DNA from: Streptomyces sp. NBC_00237
Lineage (GTDB): Bacteria > Actinomycetota > Actinomycetes > Streptomycetales > Streptomycetaceae
Length of the DNA stretch: 64,000 bases
Direction: 5' to 3'
Assembly (NCBI RefSeq): GCF_026342435.1
Contig: NZ_JAPEMT010000002.1
Coordinates: forward strand, 1,922,001-1,986,000
Each line of letters opens with the position of its first letter. The stretch's first letter is position 1. Made by a program: the position numbers and the translations under genes. A model generated the notes under the pieces. It was given only the letters and a program-made list of their open reading frames with translations. It did no database searches and was not told the DNA's origin. Below are positions 51,182-61,300 of this stretch, piece by piece.

Positions 51182-52438
51182 TCAGTGGACTCCGTCCGTT
51201 ACGTTGCGGCCGCTGGCGGTGGTGACGTCGAATTGGCCGGTTACGGCGGCGGTGATGAGGGCTTGGCGGCGTTCGGTGAGGAGGTCCAGTTGCCGGTTAA
51301 CCTTCCCCCGCATCACTTCAAGAATGTCGCCCTGAGTGGATACACGCGCAACTAGCGCTTGCTGCTGCGCCAGGTTGGCATCAGGCAAAGGCCACTGCTT
51401 CACTTCCTCGAATCGGATATTTGCCATAGATTGCGAGGCGCCATTCGACACAACAGCACAGAGATTTCGAGTACGTCGGCCTCGGGCGACCAGTTCCACG
51501 AACTTTGGCAATACTCGGCCATCCAACCTGACGCGGAAGATTTTATCTGACAATAGAAGCTTGCCACGCACTTCTCGCACGACCGCGGTTGACCCAACTA
51601 GCTGGGGAGTATTCGCCCGAGTAATAAGCAAATCCCCTTCCCGCACTACATTAGTGCGGTCTGGCGAGACATCATCCGGAAGACGCTTATTCTCCTCGGG
51701 AGCGAATCTGCCCGGCCTCAGGGCACTTACCTTCAGAACACCCCATTCGTCTAGCTTCGCAGGTACGTTGTCGCACTGAGGACTACTCCCTTGCTGTACA
51801 CCCAGCAGATACCTGCGTAGGGGCACAGCTCCATAATTGCCAGTGATCTCATCGATGGCCAGGTCTAGCTGGGCTTGCTCCCGCTCGTCCAGCCTCAGCA
51901 TCACTTGCGCCTGAAGGAAGGAGAGTCTATCGATGCGGGCGGTCTCGGCGTCAAGGAAATCGGCGATACGCCGCTGCTCCTCGACAGCGGGGGCCTGAAG
52001 TTGAATATTGGCATACCTCTCAGCATTAAAGTTTTGAATCGTCGACGCGACGGATTCGGAGTGAATTGTATGCTGGAATGGTGCACTTCTGGCCACGTAG
52101 CCAAGGAACCTAGGTTCCGTATCAAAAGCGGGGCGGAACCTGACCAAGTATCCAGCGAAAGTGGCTCCGGAGTCGATGGCGCGTACAAGGTACGACTGCC
52201 CTGGCGGAGTACCGCTCCGCGAAAGGAGCAAGTCCCCTTCTTTGAGGGTAAACTTCTCCTCTGGAGGCTCAGCGATGAAGACACCCTGAGCGCTTGACGT
52301 GAGCGTTCCGCTACTGATATCCGTAGTGCGGAGTAGGCGCGTCCCCGAGTCAGCATAAGTCTCTGCCGAAACGCCGATACCGTACTGCCCTGCATCAACA
52401 CAGAGATTCTTCAGGCGAACCATTCTCCATTCAGTCAC
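51182..52438 (-). CDS. hsdS: Type I R-M specificity (HsdS) subunit
   Basis: The product is 418 aa from GTG 52438, overlapping the hsdM stop (GTGA). Two target-recognition domains (about residues 1-155 and 205-360) are each followed by a conserved helix (EQRRIADFLDAETARIDRL at 155-173, and AQQQALVARVSTQGDIL near 370). The TRD stretches use AT-richer codons (TTG, CTA, ATT, AAA) than the spacer helices and than hsdM/hsdR, the usual sign of TRD exchange. The recognised site cannot be predicted. Confidence 0.95.
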   Translation of the reverse strand: MTEWRMVRLKNLCVDAGQYGIGVSAETYADSGTRLLRTTDISSGTLTSSAQGVFIAEPPEEKFTLKEGDLLLSRSGTPPGQSYLVRAIDSGATFAGYLVRFRPAFDTEPRFLGYVARSAPFQHTIHSESVASTIQNFNAERYANIQLQAPAVEEQRRIADFLDAETARIDRLSFLQAQVMLRLDEREQAQLDLAIDEITGNYGAVPLRRYLLGVQQGSSPQCDNVPAKLDEWGVLKVSALRPGRFAPEENKRLPDDVSPDRTNVVREGDLLITRANTPQLVGSTAVVREVRGKLLLSDKIFRVRLDGRVLPKFVELVARGRRTRNLCAVVSNGASQSMANIRFEEVKQWPLPDANLAQQQALVARVSTQGDILEVMRGKVNRQLDLLTERRQALITAAVTGQFDVTTASGRNVTDGVH

Positions 52439-54447
52439 TGAGTAACCTTCCCAAACAGCGCCTGAATCTCAGCTTCCAGAGCCTTCAGCTCCGCGTCGAT
52501 TTCCGCCAACGGCCGCGGGGGCTCATACACATAGAAATGCCGCGTGAACGGAATCTCGTAACCCACCTTCGTCTTGCTGTGGTCGATCCACGCATCCGAC
52601 ACATGCGGGTGGACCTCCCGTTTCAGGTAGTCCTCGACCTCCTCCCCCAACGGCACGTTCTCGTAGTCCCGCAGCTCCGGGTCAGGCTCGGGCTCGCCCT
52701 TGATGCGCTGGACCTCGCCCTTCGGGTCACGTACGCCCACTACGTCCCGTACCGCCTTCGCGAAAGGTCCGCCCGACGGCCACAGCAGGCCGGCCGCTAC
52801 CACCGCGTCCTTGAGCGCCACGAGCGCCTCGGACTTCGTCTCCCACGTCGAGCCGAGTAGCGTGCGTACGGCCGCCATGAAGTCCTCGCTCTGCTCCAGC
52901 TTCTGCACCGGCTTTGCAACAGCCAGCGCCGATGCCGTCGCCTCCGTCACCTCGAAGCGGAGCTTCAGCGGGCGTTCCACCGTGATGCGCTGGTAGCCGA
53001 AGTCCTCATTCTGGAAGACCTTGATCTTCGCGTGCATCGGGTGGTTCTCGTCGCGGGCGGCTTCCATCGCCTCGCCGTACAGGCGTGTCACATCCGCGAT
53101 GTGGTTGGGCTTGCCGTTCTTGCCGTCGCCCATTTCCTTGCGCTTGTCGCCGAGCGACTTTCGCATCTTCACCCACTGGTCCCGCGCGTCCAGCAGGACC
53201 ACCTTGCCCTTGTGGTCCGGTGCCTTCCGGTTCGTGAGGATCCAGAAGTACGTGGAGATTCCCGTGTTGTAGAAGAGCTGGTCGGGGAGGGCGACGATTG
53301 CTTCCAGCCAGTCGTTCTCCAGAATCCATCGGCGGATTTCGGACTCGCCGGACCCCGCCGCGCCCGTGAAGAGGGGCGAACCGTTGAAGACGATCGCGAT
53401 GCGCGAGCCGCCTCCGCCGTTCACGTCCACCGGCTTCATCATCGAAATCATGTGCTGGAGGAACAGGAGCGAACCGTCGTTGATACGCGGCAGGCCCGCA
53501 CCGAAGCGGCCCGCGTCACCGAGGCTCTTGTGCTCGTATTCGACCTCTTCCTTGACCTTCTTCCACTCCACCCCAAACGGCGGGTTAGCCAGGAGGTAGT
53601 CAAACTTCTTGCGAGTGAAGGCTGGATCGGAGAAGGAGTTACCGAAGGCAATATTGTCCGGGTCCTGCCCCTTGATCATGAGGTCGGAGCGGCAGACAGC
53701 CCACGACTCGGGGTTGAGTTCCTGCCCGAACACCTCTACCACAGCGTCCGAGTTGAACTCCGTGATGTAGTCATCTGTCGCCGATAGCATTCCTCCCGTG
53801 CCACATGCCGGGTCCATGACCGTGCGGACCGTGCCGGGGACTGTCAGAGCATCGCCGTCAGGAGCGATCAGGAGGTTCACCATGAGCTTGATGACCTCGC
53901 GCGGGGTGAAGTGTTCGCCAGCCGTTTCGTTCGACTGCTCCGACCAACGGCGAATCAGTTCCTCGAAGATGTAACCCATGTTGTGGTTGGGAACGTTGCT
54001 CGGATGCAGGTCCAGTGCGGTGAATACCTCGATCACCTTGTAGAGCTGTCCGGCACCATCGATTCGCTTTACATGCCGACCGAATTCGTAGGTCTCCAGA
54101 ACCTCTCTGGCGTTCTCCGAGAACCCACTCATGTAGGCCAGAAGGTTCTGTGCGGCGTGCTGCGGGTCTGCTGCAATCTTCTTCAAAGTCAGACGGGTCT
54201 TGTTGTAGAAGTCATGACCCGAAGCCTTGCGAAGAAATGGCTCTGCATTGAAGTCGTCGTTGTCCTTGTACTTCTCAGCGAGGGCCGCTGTCTCCTCCCG
54301 GGTGGGTTCGAGTACGCACTCCAGTCGTCGCAGCAGAGTGAACGGGAGAATGACCCGGCCATACTCCGACTGCTTGTAGTCACCGCGCAGGAGTTCGGCG
54401 ACGGACCACGCGGTGTTCACCAGCTCTGTGTGCTTGCTGTTATTCAA
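52435..54447 (-). CDS. hsdM: Type I R-M DNA adenine methylase (HsdM) subunit
   Basis: The product is 670 aa from TTG 54447 (GGGGAAG upstream; the family starts with N-N-x-K-H-T-E-L); ATG 54486 is the longer alternative. The N-terminal helical domain (WSVAELLRGDYKQSEYGRVI) is followed by motif I MDPACGTGGML near 210 and motif IV LLANPPFGVEW near 288. A long C-terminal region (500-670) with charged helices exceeds the 480-540 aa of EcoKI-type HsdM. It methylates adenine in the HsdS target. Confidence 0.95.
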   Translation of the reverse strand: MNNSKHTELVNTAWSVAELLRGDYKQSEYGRVILPFTLLRRLECVLEPTREETAALAEKYKDNDDFNAEPFLRKASGHDFYNKTRLTLKKIAADPQHAAQNLLAYMSGFSENAREVLETYEFGRHVKRIDGAGQLYKVIEVFTALDLHPSNVPNHNMGYIFEELIRRWSEQSNETAGEHFTPREVIKLMVNLLIAPDGDALTVPGTVRTVMDPACGTGGMLSATDDYITEFNSDAVVEVFGQELNPESWAVCRSDLMIKGQDPDNIAFGNSFSDPAFTRKKFDYLLANPPFGVEWKKVKEEVEYEHKSLGDAGRFGAGLPRINDGSLLFLQHMISMMKPVDVNGGGGSRIAIVFNGSPLFTGAAGSGESEIRRWILENDWLEAIVALPDQLFYNTGISTYFWILTNRKAPDHKGKVVLLDARDQWVKMRKSLGDKRKEMGDGKNGKPNHIADVTRLYGEAMEAARDENHPMHAKIKVFQNEDFGYQRITVERPLKLRFEVTEATASALAVAKPVQKLEQSEDFMAAVRTLLGSTWETKSEALVALKDAVVAAGLLWPSGGPFAKAVRDVVGVRDPKGEVQRIKGEPEPDPELRDYENVPLGEEVEDYLKREVHPHVSDAWIDHSKTKVGYEIPFTRHFYVYEPPRPLAEIDAELKALEAEIQALFGKVTQ

Positions 54448-54536
54448 GGTCTTCCCCGGTTTCTTTCCAGGCCGTACCGCCCTCATCGGGCGTATGCGGT
54501 CCAGTGTGGTGGGCGGTAGTGGTGCGAGTGGTGTGT

Positions 54537-56849
54537 TCAGGAGGAGTGGGCAGCCGAGGCCGGTGCGACGGGTGGTGGCAGCAGGGCCCCAGCTGTCAGG
54601 CCGGTGGTCAAGGTGGACGCCAAACCCGTTGCCAACTCGCCTGCTTCGCGCGCCGCTTGGCGTAGTTCGTGTACGCGGCGGAAGGCGTCCCCGTACCGCC
54701 TCTGCTGTTCCAGCGGCATCAGGGGGACCCGCAGGCGCCCCGGGTTGACGTGGACGAGTGAGCTCGTGCCTGTGGAGGCGGCGGCGATGTTGTCCTCCGC
54801 TCCCAGGAAGCCCGCCAGGAACCACGCGTCCAGGCGAGCCGGGTCCGGGCGGAGGAGGTGGAGCATCGGGCCGAGCAAGGCCCCGGCGTCGCGGTCGTCG
54901 GCGACCCGGGACATCGCGCTGTGCCCGGCTTCCGGCACCCCCCCGGTCTGGCCTCCCTGCGGAGCCGTACCGCACAGCACCACGTCGCCCGCCGTGACGA
55001 CGGTCTGCGGCGCCGAACCCGGTCGGACGCCCTCGGCCGTACCCGAAGGCGGGTTCCCGGCGGCGACGTCCAGGAGGCGCAGTACCAGGCGGTCGTCCAC
55101 CGCACCGTCCGTCTCCTCTGTCGGCGCCTTGCCGCTCGCGGTGTCCCGAGGCGCAGTCAGTGCCCCGCGCAGCAGGGCGAGCGCGCCGCCCCGGGCCAGG
55201 TCCGAGACCGTCGCCGTACGCCACGCGTCTGGCGAAGAAGAAGCATCGGACGGCTGCCAGTCCCCCGACGAGCCGGTGACGGCGGCCAGCTCCCCCATCC
55301 GGGCGGTGAGCTGTGAGCGCAGGTCCGCCACCCGCCCCGCCAGCACCTCGGGGGCGATGTCCGACGCCGTGGACCGGACGTGGCGTGCGGGAGAGAGGTC
55401 GACGGTCTCGCCGATCAGGTCGACCATGGGAACGGCCCGGGACACTCCCGGCTCATCGCCGAACGCATCGGGATCGGACGAGAACGCCGTCCACTGGTCA
55501 AGAACGCGTTTCGTCAAGCCCGGCCAGTTGAGTGGGGGTTGAGGACCACGGCTGGCCCCGCGCGTGCTGCGCACCGATGTACCAGTCGTGGCCGCGTCGC
55601 GCGCACCCCCCTGCCCGCCGCTCTCCGCGTTGACGAACAGCACCGACTTCCGCTCCGCACCCCCCGGTTCCGGGCGTTGCAGCACCCAAATGTGCAGGCC
55701 GATGTGGAGTGGGTGCGCCGCCCCCTGCGGCAACGAGACCACCGCGCGCAGGGCTCCGCTACGTACGAGATCGGCGCGAATGCGGCGGCCCGAGGTGCGG
55801 AAGGCCGCTCCGGGCGGGAGCAGCATGATCACGAGGCCGCCCGGGCGGGTGTGGGAGAGGGCGTGCTGCACCCAGGCCAGTTCGGATTCCATGCGCGGCG
55901 GGACTCCGTAGGCCCATCGCGGGTCGTACGCGAGCTCGTCGTGGCCCCAGTCGCGGTCACCGAAGGGTGGGTTGCAAAGGACCGCGTCCACAGTGAGACC
56001 GGGGAACGCGTCATCGCGCAGGCTGTCGCCGAGGCGGATCTGCACCGCGGATTCGGATTCGGCACCCACAGCACCCGGCGAAGACGGCGAGGACAGCGGG
56101 CTCGGCAAGTCGGCTTCCAGCAGCAGTCGTACGGCCGAACGCTGGCCCTGCACCGCCAGCGTGTCCTGCCCGTACAGACTGCTCGCACCACACCCAGCGG
56201 CAGCAGCAAGCAGCGCACCGCTTCCGCAAGCCGGGTCGAGGACAGTGGTGACGCCCTCGGGGAGGAGCCGCGCCATCAGCGTGGCCAGGCCCTCAGGGGT
56301 GAGGTAGGCGCCGGTGGCCCCGCTCTCCTCCAGCTCTCGTTCGGCGAGGACGCCGAGGGTCGCCTGAGGTCCGGCCTCCTGTACGCAGTGCAGCAGAGCG
56401 CGGACTGCCGGGGCTTCCCCTGCGCCGTAGCGAATCTGCTCGACGAGGGGCACCGCGTCCGGGAGGCGACCAGCCGCGACGTCGGCCCGGGAGACCAGCT
56501 GCTCGTCGGAAGTGTCGACGGGCGAGGCGAGCTGCGCCATCTCTTCCGGGGTGAGGCGGGAGGCAGCCAGCACCAAGGGGATCAGGCGTGCGGCGACTCC
56601 GGCACCGACGCCGTAGAGGCGCAGCGCGGTCCGCAACGCTTCCTCGGGCGAAGCCTCGGAGGTGTGCCCGCGCTCGTTCAGCCAGTTCTGCACGGCCTGG
56701 AGGTCGTACAGCGGGCTGCTGTCCGTACCGCCCGCGGGGACGGGGAAGTCGTCGTGGCGGCGGCGCCAATTGCTGACGGTGGCGCGGGTGACTCCTGCGA
56801 TGCGGGAGATCTCCGCCGCCGTGACCTGGGCGGGTGGCTGATGGGGCAT
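54537..56849 (-). CDS. HTH-N6-adenine methylase-TRD fusion protein
   Basis: The 770-aa protein begins with an HTH (residues 10-40, ITAAEISRIAGV-like: AAEISRIAGVTRATVSNWRR). A helical region follows, then a type I-like methylase core with motif I LDPACGSGALL near 203 and VLCNPPFGDRDW near 291. The C-terminal 330 residues resemble a single HsdS half (VSDLARGGALALLRGALT, then GRLRVPLMPLEQQRRYGDAFR). No nuclease or translocase domain is seen. It heads the minus-strand operon, 89 bp before hsdM, so it is a second methylase or an autoregulator. AT position 56,880 an operator-like palindrome overlaps its promoter. Confidence 0.85.
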   Translation of the reverse strand: MPHQPPAQVTAAEISRIAGVTRATVSNWRRRHDDFPVPAGGTDSSPLYDLQAVQNWLNERGHTSEASPEEALRTALRLYGVGAGVAARLIPLVLAASRLTPEEMAQLASPVDTSDEQLVSRADVAAGRLPDAVPLVEQIRYGAGEAPAVRALLHCVQEAGPQATLGVLAERELEESGATGAYLTPEGLATLMARLLPEGVTTVLDPACGSGALLAAAAGCGASSLYGQDTLAVQGQRSAVRLLLEADLPSPLSSPSSPGAVGAESESAVQIRLGDSLRDDAFPGLTVDAVLCNPPFGDRDWGHDELAYDPRWAYGVPPRMESELAWVQHALSHTRPGGLVIMLLPPGAAFRTSGRRIRADLVRSGALRAVVSLPQGAAHPLHIGLHIWVLQRPEPGGAERKSVLFVNAESGGQGGARDAATTGTSVRSTRGASRGPQPPLNWPGLTKRVLDQWTAFSSDPDAFGDEPGVSRAVPMVDLIGETVDLSPARHVRSTASDIAPEVLAGRVADLRSQLTARMGELAAVTGSSGDWQPSDASSSPDAWRTATVSDLARGGALALLRGALTAPRDTASGKAPTEETDGAVDDRLVLRLLDVAAGNPPSGTAEGVRPGSAPQTVVTAGDVVLCGTAPQGGQTGGVPEAGHSAMSRVADDRDAGALLGPMLHLLRPDPARLDAWFLAGFLGAEDNIAAASTGTSSLVHVNPGRLRVPLMPLEQQRRYGDAFRRVHELRQAAREAGELATGLASTLTTGLTAGALLPPPVAPASAAHSS

Positions 56850-56879
56850 GGCCTGGGGTCCTCTGCCTCTGCGAAGTGA

Positions 56880-56927
56880 ACTGTTAACACAGTACAGCGC
56901 TCGTCAAACTCGTCAAGCCGTTTGACA
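56880..56927. promoter_or_regulatory. Divergent promoter/operator between the HTH-methylase and the DndB-like gene
   Basis: Minus strand: -35 TTGACG (56911-56916), 16-nt spacer, -10 TACTGT (56889-56894). The inverted repeat ACTGT-TAAC-ACAGT (56880-56893) covers the -10. GTCAA occurs at 56903 and 56912 and inverted at 56920 (GTTTGAC). Plus strand: TTGACA (56922-56927) faces the DndB-like gene, with only a weak -10 near 56,946. Confidence 0.55.
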
Positions 56928-57017
56928 GTGCTTTCATCGCCATGCTTACGTGTGCTTGCTTGCAACTGGAAGCGCTGAACGCCCGTACCCATCCGAGCCG
57001 CCCCACCGGGAGCACCC

Positions 57018-58250
57018 ATGCGCCTCACCATGCCCACCACCGTCATCGAGGGCACCCAGATCACCGTCATGCCGTTCCGCGAAGACGCCGTCATCGGGAC
57101 GGTCTCGCTGGCCGCACTCCTCCAGATCGTTCCTTCGCCGCGTCGCGAGGAGGACCAGAAGTCACTGAAGACCGCCTCCGGCCAGCTCCGCCAGCATGCG
57201 GAGATCCGTGCCCAGGTCCAGCGCACCCTGAAGACGACGGGCAAGGGCAAGAACGCCACCTCGTACGCCGAGTACATCGCCGCGGGGCTCAACGGTGTGT
57301 GGGGCGACGCCTGGTCGCTGCCGCCGATCACCTTCTGGCACGCGGACGCGATCGCTGCGATCAGCGACGAGCTGCTGCCCGGCACCGGGCTGCGTACCCT
57401 CACCATCGCGCCCGGGGCGACCGTCGTCGCCGTCGACGGCGAGACGCAGCTGACGGCCTGGCACGACCTGTTCGACGCACCGGAGAAGTTCGGGGTGACC
57501 TACCAGCAGCTGACGGCCGTCCGGATTCCGTTCGAGATGTACGTCGGGCTCAGCCCGGCCGATGCGCGGCAGATCTTCCACGACCGCAACGTCCTGGGCA
57601 TCGACGTGTCCAAGAACCTCTCCATGTCCATGGACCAGCGCGACCTGGCCACGCGTCTGACCCACCGGGTCGCCGAATCCGTCAAGATCGAGCTCGACGG
57701 CAAGATCGTGCCCTTCAGCAAGCTCGTCAACGCGACCAAGCGGCAGGTCAGCGCGTCGGACATTGAGGTCGTCACGCTCTCGGCGCTGCGTGCCCTGGTC
57801 GTCGCCACTCTCTTCGGCCGCTCCGGGCTGAACCTGTCGTCCGAGACCATCCACGAGGATGACCTGCCCGCCGGTACGAGTGCCGAGCTCGTCGAGCGCA
57901 CCATCGTCCCGCTGCTGGCCGGGCTGATCACCGAGCACCTGGCCGCGTTCACCTCGCGCGGTGCCATCACCGCCCCCGCCGTGATCGCCGGTATCGGTGT
58001 CGCCGCACATCATGCGATGCCCTGGGCGGATGCCTTCCAGAACGTGGGTGCCGACGACCTGCGCCGTCTGCTCGCCGAGATCCGCTGGGAGCGCGAGGCC
58101 GCGTACTGGGACGGCATCGCTGCCAAGACCGGCACCACGGGCCGCCTCAACTTCAGCGGCGGCGTCAAGGACTCCGGTGGACGGGTCGCCGACGCCATCC
58201 TCTACCCGGCGACGGAGGCGGGGCGCCGTATCCGGGGGCTTCAGGGATAG
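57018..58250 (+). CDS. DndB-like (DGQHR-family) protein
   Basis: The product is 410 aa from ATG 57018 (GGGAG 5 nt upstream). The DndB/DGQHR-type core is seen as VVAVDGETQLTAWHDL (residues 135-150) and FHDRNVLGIDVSKNLSMSMD (about 192-211), the second being well conserved in the family. The DGQHR signature is degenerate here (DGETQ). DndB represses phosphorothioation genes and recruits the Dnd proteins, but no dndA/C/D/E is in the window. Divergent from the HTH-methylase gene, it may act with the R-M operon. Confidence 0.7.
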   Translation: MRLTMPTTVIEGTQITVMPFREDAVIGTVSLAALLQIVPSPRREEDQKSLKTASGQLRQHAEIRAQVQRTLKTTGKGKNATSYAEYIAAGLNGVWGDAWSLPPITFWHADAIAAISDELLPGTGLRTLTIAPGATVVAVDGETQLTAWHDLFDAPEKFGVTYQQLTAVRIPFEMYVGLSPADARQIFHDRNVLGIDVSKNLSMSMDQRDLATRLTHRVAESVKIELDGKIVPFSKLVNATKRQVSASDIEVVTLSALRALVVATLFGRSGLNLSSETIHEDDLPAGTSAELVERTIVPLLAGLITEHLAAFTSRGAITAPAVIAGIGVAAHHAMPWADAFQNVGADDLRRLLAEIRWEREAAYWDGIAAKTGTTGRLNFSGGVKDSGGRVADAILYPATEAGRRIRGLQG

Positions 58251-58313
58251 GCGGTGCAGCCGCAGGCAGCACGTCCGCGGCCGGCGGCGCCAGCCCTTCG
58301 CCATGTGCCCTGC

Positions 58314-61300
58314 TCAGCGCCGCCCCTTCCGCCGGAACTGGACATCCATGATCCAGGCCCGATCTCCCCGTCTGGCCGGACACGTCCGGTTGAAGCACCT
58401 CCAGTACCAGAGCCCGTTCTTGCGTCTACGCAGGTCCACCTCGTCCTTATGGCACCCACCGCACTTCGGCGGGCTCGCAAAAATCTCCGCATGTTCGTGA
58501 GTGAGGATCTTGCGTGCGAAGTGGCTTCCCCTGATGGTCAGCATGACTTCGCGCGAGCGGCTCTGCGAGAGGGAGTTGAGACTGCCGAGCAGGACAGTCT
58601 GTTCGTCGATGACGACGATCTTCTGGTGCATGACGTTGACGGGGACGACGGTCGGCACCACCGACCGCAGCTGTCTGACCAGGTCGGCCTGCTTCTCCTG
58701 GCCCTTGTCGGACGGATCCCGGACGAAGATCGTCACGCGGACTCCGCGGTTCACCGCGTCCGCGAGTACCGGGAGCAATCCGATCAGTCTCTTCGCGGTC
58801 CAGGGGGACCAGATCCACAGAGACGTACGGGCTTCGGCGAGGCGGTCGGCGAACGTCTCGTAGAAGGAGATCTCGTCGTCGACGTCGGACACCTCGACGT
58901 GGCGCGAGAGCACATCGGCAAGGCGGCCACCGAACATGCCGAGCGAGGTGTCGTGCTGTGTGCCGGGTGAGATGAGTCCGGTGGCGGGTACCGAGCGGGC
59001 TCGCCTGTCCTGGCTGAGTGCGGCCAGTTTCCCCATGGCCGTCTGCTCGCCCGCGGCGAGGATGCGGCTACGGCTGCCGATCACGTACAGCCTGGTCTGT
59101 ACGCGGGTGACGGCGACGTTGAAGAGGCGTACGCCGTTGCGAGCCCACGGGGTCGCGTCGGGGGCTCGGGAAGCCTGCGACATCCACAGGCCGTCGCCGT
59201 AGTCGTCCTCCACCAAGTCGAAGATCACCACGGGGAACTCCCGCCCCTGGAAGCGGTGCACCGTCCCCACCTCGGCCAGTCGGCTGCCGGCCGCTTCGCT
59301 GTCCCGGAGGGCTTCCAGGGTGGCTTCCGCCTGCACCGGGTACGGCGTGACGACACCGGCCTCCTCACCGTCCTCCGCGTGCAGATCGACCAGCGCCCGC
59401 GCGAGCAGTGCACCGGCGGGCCACCAGCCCTTGCGGCGGCCGGTGCGGCGGACCTGAGCGAGGCTCTGCAACCCGTCCGTATCGATGATGACGATCTCTG
59501 GGTCGTTCACGTCGTGTGCGCGCCGCGCGACTCCGGGACCGGGCTTCAGCACGCCGTCGTACGCGAGGGAGTTCGCGAGGCCCATGACGGCATGGCCGAA
59601 TCGGTGCTGGACGTCCAGCACGATGCAGCCTTCGTGGTTCACGGCAGCCGCGGGCGACTCGACGCCGAAGTGTTCGTAGACCTCGCGCAGGATCCATCGG
59701 GCAACGTCAGGCCGCTTCCTGCCGTCCAGGTCCGGAAGGATGGGGCCGAGCTGCATGAAGTCGCCCAGCAACACGGCGGTCGTCTTCGCCCTGCCCACGG
59801 CCAGCAGGACCTCGGGCAGGGTCGCGGCTCCGGCCTCGTCGACCAGTACGACGTCGTACTCGCCCTCGAACACCGACTTGGTGGTGCGGAAGCGGGCGAG
59901 GGTGGTCGCCACGGCCTTCGCTCTGCGGATGATCTCGCCCTGGGCGTCGCGGGCAAGTTTGTCGTACTCCTCCTGAAGCTCGCGGTGGCGGCGTTCGAGC
60001 GCGGGACGGTCCTTCTCGTCGGCGGTGACCTTGGGTTTCAAAGAGGCTGCAGCGGCGTGCCGTTCGGGGTGTCCGAGGCGATCGGTCTCCGCGACACGGG
60101 ATGCAGCCTCCTTCGAGAGGCCGAGTTCGCGGGCGAGCGAAGCAAGAAGGGCGTCGGCGGCCCGATGAGCACGCTTCGCCCGGTCCAGGTCGCGCTGCAC
60201 TTCGCGGGAGGTCGTCTGCCGGTACTCGATTTCCTCTTTGGTGAAGGGCACCAGCCTGCGGAACTCCTCAAGCGGGCCGATCAGGGCTTCCTCGTTGCGG
60301 GTGAGGATGGATCGAGCGGCCTCTGCCTTCTCCTCGGCCTTCTCGGCCTGGTTGCGGACCGTTTCCAGGTTGGCGGCGGCCCGTCCCCTTTCTTGCTTGG
60401 CGCGACGCTTCGCAAGACCTCTCAGCTTCTCCAGGCCCTCCAGGAGTTCCTGCGCGTCCCCCAGAGCGCTGTCGGCAAGCAGAGCCTTCGCCTCCAGTTC
60501 AGTGACCACGGAACGCAGCTGGGCAAGCTCCCCCATCTTCTCGTCGTGCTGCTTCCAGGCGTCCTGGGCCTGCTCCGTGGCGCGTACGGCTTCGACCGCC
60601 ACTTCGCACGCCACGCCCAGGTCCGCAGCTGCTTTCTCCGCCGTCTGCGCCTCCCGGCGCGCCTGGGTCCGGGCACGCACCAGGGCATCGGGGGCACGGG
60701 TGGGATCGTCGAGCCGGATGCGGTCGGACGTATACGCCACAGGGTCGAAGCCTGTGAGACTGCGTTCCAGATCGTCCAGCAGCCGGGCCCGCTCGCGGGC
60801 CTCCAACAGTTGACCGGCGACGCTGCGACGCCGTTCGTCGGCGTTGGCCAACTGTTGACGAACCCTCAGCGTGAGGCAGACATTCGGGTCCTCCGCGACC
60901 TCCCGCAGGTGGGGCGGTCCCACGCGGACGACCTCTCCGTCCTGGTGCCGACGCTCCTTGATCACGCCCAACAGGGCGTTGTCCACAGCAATGTTGGTAG
61001 CCGAAACCAGCAGGACGCGCTTGCCCGACGCAATGAGATCACCGATGGCCCGTTTGAGGACTGTGGTCTTGCCTGTCCCGGGCGGTCCCCACACCAACCA
61101 CAGACCCTCACCCATGCACGCGCGGTAGGCGAGACTCTGCGCCGGCAGCAGCACGCTCGGCGGCGGTCCGACCTCGGCGAGGCGCCCGGTACCCGCCTCG
61201 CCCCGGGCCATCAGATGGGCAAGAGGGGCGTCGGTCAGTGCCGCCAGACCTTCGCGCAGGGCCTTCACCAGGAATCCCATGGGCTGCGGCTTCATCCACA

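Noticed and set aside
57018-58250. A complete Dnd phosphorothioation system
   Set aside because: Only a DndB-like gene is present; DndA, C, D and E are not in the window.
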